Origin: Planctomycetota bacterium
GTDB lineage: Bacteria > Planctomycetota > Planctomycetia > Pirellulales > Pirellulaceae
DNA length: 10,911 nucleotides
Direction: 5' to 3'
Assembly (NCBI GenBank): GCA_024274855.1
Contig: JAJSAJ010000769.1
Span: 1 to 10,911, forward strand
The position numbers were made by a program, and so were the translations under genes. Positions 6,811 through 10,911 of this stretch are shown one piece after another. Position 1 is the stretch's first letter. The number at the start of each line of letters is the position of its first letter. Below the pieces are notes generated by a model. It saw nothing but the letters and a program-made list of their open reading frames with translations. It was not told the origin of the DNA and did not search any database.

Positions 6811-7797
6811 TCACGGCAAGTGGACACCTAACTTGAGCCGTCGGGCGTTTTCCAAGGCGCTGGCCGCCGCACACAAATCCTGGATCGCCACGCCAACCGA
6901 TTTAAAAAACGTCACTTCGTCCTCGGTGCGGCGACCGGGGGATCGGTCCAGCAGCACCTCGCCCAATTCCGTGCTGAAGTGCGGCACTTGAATCAGCCCA
7001 TCGTTCAATGGGCCGATCAAATCGCCGGCCTCTTCCAACGCTGACGCCCGGTGGTCCACGACCACACGCGCCCGACACACCGTGGCCGCCGGGACCTCCG
7101 CCATGTCGAGACGATACGAACCGACTCCGTTGACGTGCGTGCCCGGCGACAAGTCGCCGTCTTCAAAGACGGGTGTTGTCGAGCTGGTCGCGGTACAGAC
7201 AATATCGGCGTTGGCGAGCATGCCGGCCGATGTACTTCCTCGTTCAACGGGTACGCCTAGCCGCTTTGTCATCTCGGCTGCGAATCGGTCTGCCGCAGTC
7301 GGATTTGGACTGTATACAAAGGCCTGGCGAATCGAACGCACGCAGCAAACTGCCTCGAGTTGCGTGCGTGCCTGCACGCCCGCGCCAAAAATCGCGACAG
7401 TCGATGCATCGGGACGAGCCAGAAGGTCGGTCGCCAGGCCCGACGCCGCTCCGGTCCGGATCGCCGTTAACGAGGCACCGTCCATCACGGCAACGTGCTC
7501 ACCCGTGGTGCCATCAGCCAGCGTGAGCAGCGCGTGGATCGCGGGAAGACCTCGCTGCGGATTGTCGTGAAATACGGTCACAACTTTCACCGAGAACACC
7601 TTCTGAGCTGTCGAGTGGCAGGGCATGATCAGCGCGACGCCATGTTCGCCGGTTGCGTCCAGACGCTGTCGGATGGGCAGATTGACGTGACCGTTCGCCA
7701 ACTGACTGAAGGCAGCCCGCATGGCCTCGATCGCCGCGGACATCGGGAGTGCGCGGCGGACATCTTCGGCGGATAGAAATAGCAATGGTGTTTTCAT
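6811..7797 (-). CDS. Ornithine cyclodeaminase/mu-crystallin family protein, probably an imino-acid (ketimine) reductase or related dehydrogenase
   Basis: The protein has 328 residues from ATG 7797, the usual family length. I prefer this start because MKTPLLFLSAEDV is the normal family N-terminus; an extension to 7869 adds 24 residues of atypical sequence. The substrate carboxylate-binding residues match by position (Arg45 in IRQRL, Lys71 in SVKVV, Arg114 in TAIRTGAASG). The Rossmann NAD(P) motif is GAGVQA (138-143), and FFKSVGVAIQDL near the C-terminus is a family hallmark. The segment HVNGVGSYRLDMAEV (221-235) replaces the GGDCPGKTE-type active-site motif of true ornithine cyclodeaminases. 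Members with a GS-x-x-x-D/E-M-x-E type loop include delta1-pyrroline-2-carboxylate and related ketimine reductases. The gene follows the serine ammonia-lyase on the same strand after 120 bp, suggesting linked amino-acid catabolism. The exact substrate is unresolved. Confidence 0.9.
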   Translation of the reverse strand: MKTPLLFLSAEDVRRALPMSAAIEAMRAAFSQLANGHVNLPIRQRLDATGEHGVALIMPCHSTAQKVFSVKVVTVFHDNPQRGLPAIHALLTLADGTTGEHVAVMDGASLTAIRTGAASGLATDLLARPDASTVAIFGAGVQARTQLEAVCCVRSIRQAFVYSPNPTAADRFAAEMTKRLGVPVERGSTSAGMLANADIVCTATSSTTPVFEDGDLSPGTHVNGVGSYRLDMAEVPAATVCRARVVVDHRASALEEAGDLIGPLNDGLIQVPHFSTELGEVLLDRSPGRRTEDEVTFFKSVGVAIQDLCAAASALENARRLKLGVHLP

Positions 7798-7896
7798 GGT
7801 GGTATGCTCATGGAGCTGAAGGTGATCATTTTGAGTCAAGTTCAGCAACCAACGGAAGCGGGCCAACACGGCTCGATCGGTAGCTCGTAGTTGGTT

Positions 7897-7911
7897 CGAG
7901 GCCCTGCCTCG
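7897..7911. repeat. Short perfect hairpin between the serine ammonia-lyase and dehydrogenase genes
   Basis: CGAGGC (7897-7902) and GCCTCG (7906-7911) pair around CCT, just after the ammonia-lyase stop codon. No U run follows on the minus strand, so it is unlikely to be a strong intrinsic terminator. It could protect or partly attenuate the transcript between the two genes. Confidence 0.4.
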
Positions 7912-7917
7912 TTGGTA

Positions 7918-9483
7918 TCAACAACCGGGTTTGCAACAAAGCGGTTTCAACAACTGAACCGAGGGGGTGGCGGCAAGGCCACCTTTCGAAGTGCAGCGCA
8001 GTTCCACCGGCATCGCGAGGCCGACCGCACGGACCGCGTCGATCGTTTCGTCCAGCGGTATGAAGTTCGTATAGCCTCCCAGAACCAGATCCGCGTTAAC
8101 GAAAGCGCTGGCGGCCGCGGCACCGTTTCGGGTATGGCAGGGAATCTCGACCATCCCATGCAGCAGGTCGCAGACGCTGCCCATCGTATTCTGAAAGGCG
8201 ATCGCCGCGGCATCGCAGGCCTGGCTGGCCCCACCGCCAACCGCATCGACGACGGCTGCGGCGGCCATGGCGCCGGAAGCACCAATTTCGACCTGGCAAC
8301 CGGCAACCTCGGCGGCGAATGTCGCTCGTTGTGCCAAAATCATTCCGACCGCCCCTGCCGCGAGCAATGCCAACCCGACCTGCTCGCGCGACAGAGATCG
8401 CTCCTCCTCCAAGGTCATGAGAGTTCCGGGGATCACCCCCGCGGACCCGCCCGTTGGCGCGGCACACACGACTCCCATGGCCCCGTCAACGTGCATGACC
8501 GCCATTGCCCTGGCGGCCGCGCGCGTGTGCAAACTGCGTACTGACAACTGCCCGGCCGCTTCCGCCCGCAAGATGGAGCCCGCACACGCAGGCAGTAGTT
8601 GCATCCCGGTAAAGTCCTCGGCCAAGCCGCGTTGAACAGCACGAAGCATTATGTCGTAGCGGCGGAGCACCTCACCTAATACTTCAGCTTCAGTAAGACC
8701 AAGCAGCTGGGACTCGTAGGCAAGCGCGAGTCTTCCAAGCGACAGATTACGCGTTTGTGCCAATTCGATCATCTGCTTCGCACTCGTGAACATCGGCTCG
8801 CCTGAAGTCACAAAATAGACTGGTGCCGATTCATAAATCCGTATCGCTTCGTCGAGAGCCTGAAGCTCTCTTCGCAGTTCCGACGCCAGCGGTTCGCTGC
8901 GTCGTCCTACGAAACTTGCCATGTCGCTCTCGCTGCAACAACCGAGGTCCTCAAGCCAGGCCTGGTCTGATACGAGCCGCTCTTTGACCGTATCCGCCAA
9001 AGCAGCCGGCGCTGTCACGAGCGTTTCATAGGCGGATCCGTTGAAGAGCACCTGGTTGCCATCAACACGAGTAATCTCTACCTCACCGCCGCCAATGGAC
9101 CGCGCCAACAAGTGTATCACTCGCCCATCAACAGCAGCGAGCTTGATCTCCACGGTATTCGGGTGATCGGAATCCGTAAGATCCCGGATATGGAAGTCGA
9201 TGTTCAGCCCGGCGTCCGCCGCGTCCTGAAGCGACGTAAAAAAAGAATCATCGGTCAGCTGTTTGCCGAGCAATCCCATTGCGAAGCCGCGATCGGCCCC
9301 CTGCGTTACATAAGTTGCCGCGTACGACCCCGCTCGGTCAAATGCCAACTCGGCCTTCCGAGGCATGGCGCCAAGCAGCGAACGCGCCATGCAACCGATT
9401 CGAAATGCGCCTGCCGTATGCGAGCTAGACGGGCCACGCATGACCGGACCAAGTACATGATTGAGAATGCTGATCGTTCTCAT
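7918..9483 (-). CDS. sdaA: L-serine ammonia-lyase (L-serine dehydratase), iron-sulfur dependent, fused beta and alpha regions
   Basis: The enzyme converts L-serine to pyruvate and ammonia with a [4Fe-4S] cluster in the cytoplasm. The 521-residue protein begins with the beta region, marked by GPSSSHTAG (18-25), and continues into the alpha region (about 230-515). There CAAPTGGSAG (340-349) and GCQVEIGASGAM (395-406) stand out. The presumed cluster ligands Cys396, Cys438 and Cys449 are spaced 42 and 11 residues apart, as I recall for E. coli SdaA (343, 385, 396). The very last residue is Cys521 (CCKPGC). In structurally studied relatives a C-terminal Cys reaches into the active site as the fourth iron ligand. 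It is about 60 residues longer than E. coli SdaA, mostly around the inter-domain region (180-250). No clear Shine-Dalgarno site precedes ATG 9483, and a gene remnant ends 18 bases upstream. Confidence 0.94.
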   Translation of the reverse strand: MRTISILNHVLGPVMRGPSSSHTAGAFRIGCMARSLLGAMPRKAELAFDRAGSYAATYVTQGADRGFAMGLLGKQLTDDSFFTSLQDAADAGLNIDFHIRDLTDSDHPNTVEIKLAAVDGRVIHLLARSIGGGEVEITRVDGNQVLFNGSAYETLVTAPAALADTVKERLVSDQAWLEDLGCCSESDMASFVGRRSEPLASELRRELQALDEAIRIYESAPVYFVTSGEPMFTSAKQMIELAQTRNLSLGRLALAYESQLLGLTEAEVLGEVLRRYDIMLRAVQRGLAEDFTGMQLLPACAGSILRAEAAGQLSVRSLHTRAAARAMAVMHVDGAMGVVCAAPTGGSAGVIPGTLMTLEEERSLSREQVGLALLAAGAVGMILAQRATFAAEVAGCQVEIGASGAMAAAAVVDAVGGGASQACDAAAIAFQNTMGSVCDLLHGMVEIPCHTRNGAAAASAFVNADLVLGGYTNFIPLDETIDAVRAVGLAMPVELRCTSKGGLAATPSVQLLKPLCCKPGC

Positions 9484-9501
9484 GAGGGACTTTGTCTCTT
9501 G

Positions 9502-9666
9502 CTAAAGGGCGTCCCGAATGGCGATCCTGGTCTCGAGCGGCGTTGAGACGCACTCTTGAACAACAAAAACCTGCTCGGACGACACCTTCAGTTTCATGTT
9601 CACGAAAGACAACAGGGCTACAGACAAGTCATAAAACAGCTTTCCTTCGCCGATTGTCAGATTCAT
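9502..9666 (-). pseudogene. N-terminal remnant of a hypothetical protein gene
   Basis: From ATG 9666 this reads 54 codons to TAG (an upstream in-frame TTG at 9687 would add seven). The peptide begins MNLTIGEGKLFYDLSVALLS and continues with FVNMKLKVSSEQ and ends ETRIAIRDAL. From memory it resembles the start of a family of roughly 250-300-residue hypothetical proteins common in planctomycetes (GKLFY, FVN-x-KLKV, RDAL). If so, everything after about residue 54 has been lost. It stops 18 bases before the serine ammonia-lyase start on the same strand, so a deletion or insertion may have joined the two. A genuine short protein cannot be excluded. Function is unknown. Confidence 0.45.
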
Positions 9667-9754
9667 GGCAATTGACTCGAACGACAATAGGTAAATATAG
9701 TGACGCTGAAAATCGTCGTCCGGCTAACTCAGCGATGATGGCATTTATCCAACG

Positions 9755-9787
9755 ATTCTATCCTCAGTTGCCACCGAGCGATAGAAT
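9755..9787. repeat. Inverted repeat in intergenic DNA
   Basis: ATTCTATC (9755-9762) and GATAGAAT (9780-9787) are perfectly complementary. CTC (9763-9765) and GAG (9776-9778) extend the stem past one bulged base, giving 11 pairs around a 10-base loop. No U tract adjoins it. It lies upstream of both the remnant at 9502-9666 and the serine ammonia-lyase, so an operator or transcript structure is possible, but nothing shows which. Confidence 0.5.
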
Positions 9788-9864
9788 GAGCAGATGAGCG
9801 ATCGAGAAGCATGACACATTGCTCCAATGAACCGCTTCGCGGAACCAGACAAGTGACAGTTGGC

Positions 9865-9889
9865 CCCTCTCACCTTGCGGACCAGAGGG
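9865..9889. repeat. Short hairpin
   Basis: CCCTCT (9865-9870) and AGAGGG (9884-9889) pair around a 13-base loop. It sits between the inverted repeat at 9755-9787 and the GC-rich structured stretch at 9914-9959. No function can be assigned. Confidence 0.35.
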
Positions 9890-9913
9890 CTTCATTCATC
9901 TTCGTTCCATCAG

Positions 9914-9959
9914 CGCTAGCGGCCCCCTCACACCGCACCACCGGCATGGTTCGTGCAAC
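9914..9959 (-). mobile_element. Possible group II intron 3'-end remnant
   Basis: Read on the minus strand, this GC-rich stretch contains CACGAACCATGCCGG, then GGTGGTGCGGTGTGAGGGGG and a CGCTAGCG palindrome. That order resembles domains V and VI at the 3' end of some bacterial group II introns as I remember them. The domain V stem is incomplete by eye and no reverse transcriptase is nearby, so at best it is a fragment. Confidence 0.28.
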
Positions 9960-10082
9960 GGCCACGCGATCCTGAATGGTTGACTGCAGACACGCCAAGT
10001 GTATTCTGGAAAATAAAACAGCTGCCATTCGCTCAAGCTTGGCCTCATTTCAGACGCCACCGTCCAACACCACAACTGACGA

Positions 10083-10088
10083 AGGAGG
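10083..10088 (+). promoter_or_regulatory. Shine-Dalgarno site for the hydrolase remnant
   Basis: AGGAGG lies four bases before GTG 10093 and supports that GTG as the original start of the secreted protein. Spacing is slightly short but workable. Confidence 0.55.
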
Positions 10089-10092
10089 CCTC

Positions 10093-10645
10093 GTGAAGAC
10101 ACAATTCTCTTTGGCAATGTGCGTCCTTTACCTGTTCCTTATCGGATCCTTGTCTCAATTGGCTATCGCTCAGCGAACGGAAGATGACACGGCACTGCGG
10201 AAGCCACACAAAAACGTCCCTTCAAATCGACGATATCCGTGCCGCGATCGAGACAATATCCGCCGAGCAATCGGTAGACCCGCGAGGCATCTATCTGTGG
10301 GGCAAAGGAAAACTCGGTGTGCCGGCGATATACTGTGCCGTGGTTAACGGCACCGTTGCCGGTGTTGTGCTGGAAGACACCCCCGATCATCATGTTGGTA
10401 TTACACCCGTTGAAGCGAGCAACTGTGACACGTCACTGTTCCACATCCTCCGGCACGCTGACATTCCCCAGGCTACGGGGCTGCTCTTTCCGCGTACGGT
10501 TATCTTGACCGGAAAGATGCGGACCGGATTCAACTGGCCCCAATCGCTTTACGAAAAGCTTGGTGCCGGGGAGGCCTTTAATCGGCAGAACCAATCGGTG
10601 AAGGACATACTCGCTCGGCTCACGGACACGCATCCCGGTCGGTGA
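10093..10645 (+). pseudogene. Secreted alpha/beta-hydrolase-like gene with the middle deleted and a frame change
   Basis: GTG 10093 opens a clear signal peptide (MCVLYLFLIGSLSQLAIAQ, cleavage after AIA) whose frame soon degenerates and stops near 10347. A second frame, open from before 10184 to TGA 10645, encodes the C-terminal part of an apparent hydrolase: DDIRAAIETI, DPRGIYLWGKGKLGVPA, VVLEDTPDHH, then FHILRHADIPQATGLLFPR. The dipeptide-hydrolase or acetylxylan-esterase-like style (D-R-x-x-LWGKG-x-x-G, later LEDPP-like segment) is recalled from planctomycete secreted hydrolases, where several hundred residues normally lie between signal peptide and this region. The joint falls at about 10180-10215. 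The catalytic Ser motif is not visible (GKGKLG in place of G-x-S-x-G). I read it as a decayed gene. Confidence 0.6.
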
Positions 10646-10686
10646 CGGAAGAAAAACAGGGACACCGCATTCCCGTGCATGGCGGA

Positions 10687-10705
10687 ACAAACGAATACGG
10701 TTTGT
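10687..10705. repeat. Short hairpin downstream of the hydrolase remnant
   Basis: ACAAAC (10687-10692) and GTTTGT (10700-10705) pair around a seven-base loop about 40 bases after the remnant's stop codon. No T tract follows. It could be a weak 3'-end structure. Confidence 0.3.
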
Positions 10706-10785
10706 CGAGGACGACCGGATGCATCCATGGTGATCATCCGCGGTTGGCCTGAGGTGAACTTGAGAAGAAAGGGTCTTTCGGGAAA

Positions 10786-10911
10786 CTAGTGGGTAGATTC
10801 ATCAATGGTGCAACCAAACAGCGCCACGAGGAACCTCCGCTCGGGCTCGACGAAAGGGGCCGCCCCTACCACCATCACCTTCGCATCGCCCCCAGAAACG
10901 CTGGGCGAGGG
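10786..10911 (-). CDS. Possible C-terminal end of a gene cut by the window edge
   Basis: A minus-strand frame enters from the right edge and runs 41 codons to TAG (10788-10786). It includes GGDAKVMVVGAAPFVEPERR and ends FGCTIDESTH. Third positions are GC-rich as expected for coding DNA, and the peptide has a protein-like mix of residues, but I recognise no domain. The plus strand over the same bases is also open (from ATG 10805, MVQPNSATRNLRSGSTKGAA), so the strand is uncertain. Confidence 0.3.
   Translation of the reverse strand, partial: PSPSVSGGDAKVMVVGAAPFVEPERRFLVALFGCTIDESTH

Noticed and set aside
6570..6836. Plus-strand 88-codon frame across the REP-like hairpin and MITE-like element
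   Set aside because: It spans two non-coding elements and has no recognisable protein features.
7891..8544. Plus-strand 217-codon frame opposite the serine ammonia-lyase
   Set aside because: It is antisense to the well-supported alpha region with its cluster cysteines, and the peptide has no family resemblance.
10891..10905. CCCAG-AAACG-CTGGG hairpin at the right edge as a terminator
   Set aside because: No T tract adjoins it and it may fall inside a coding sequence that continues beyond the window.

Overview
The window looks like part of a planctomycete chromosome, probably from the Rhodopirellula/Pirellulaceae side. This is an inference from moderately high GC, weak or absent Shine-Dalgarno sites before most genes, long gene-poor gaps with repeats and gene debris, and family resemblances recalled from memory. 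No rRNA, tRNA or universal marker confirms it. All well-supported genes lie on the minus strand.

Positions 206-5571 (minus) hold a three-gene export cassette in the transcribed order outer-membrane TolC-like lipoprotein, ABC exporter, HlyD-type membrane fusion protein. The two junctions are 4-base ATGA overlaps, typical of translationally coupled genes. Together the products would form a type I secretion-like channel across both membranes. Two things are odd. The tolC-like gene carries two lesions: an in-frame TAA just after the lipoprotein signal peptide and a frameshift at a nine-base G tract. The ABC protein keeps Walker A but lacks the canonical Q-loop Gln, catalytic Glu and switch His. 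No secreted substrate is recognisable in the window.

Positions 5572-6810 are about 1.2 kb with no convincing gene. They hold a perfect tandem 21-bp duplication, two hairpins sharing a stem sequence, a 42-codon ORF with a good Shine-Dalgarno site, and a ~150-bp element with terminal inverted repeats that looks like a MITE or insertion-sequence remnant.

Positions 6811-9483 (minus) hold two intact metabolic genes 120 bp apart: an iron-sulfur L-serine ammonia-lyase with fused beta and alpha regions, followed by an ornithine cyclodeaminase/mu-crystallin family dehydrogenase. The second has the family substrate-binding residues but not the ornithine cyclodeaminase active-site motif, so a ketimine or imino-acid reductase or similar role is more likely. 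The pair probably serves amino-acid breakdown.

Positions 9484-10911 look like a zone of decay. They contain an N-terminal scrap of a hypothetical gene directly upstream of the serine ammonia-lyase, structured non-coding sequence that may include a group II intron end, a secreted alpha/beta-hydrolase-like gene reduced to its signal peptide and C-terminus in different frames, and an edge-truncated minus-strand reading frame. I see no CRISPR array, defence system or intact transposase. The observations most worth following up are the broken or switchable tolC-like gene and the motif-degenerate ABC exporter.
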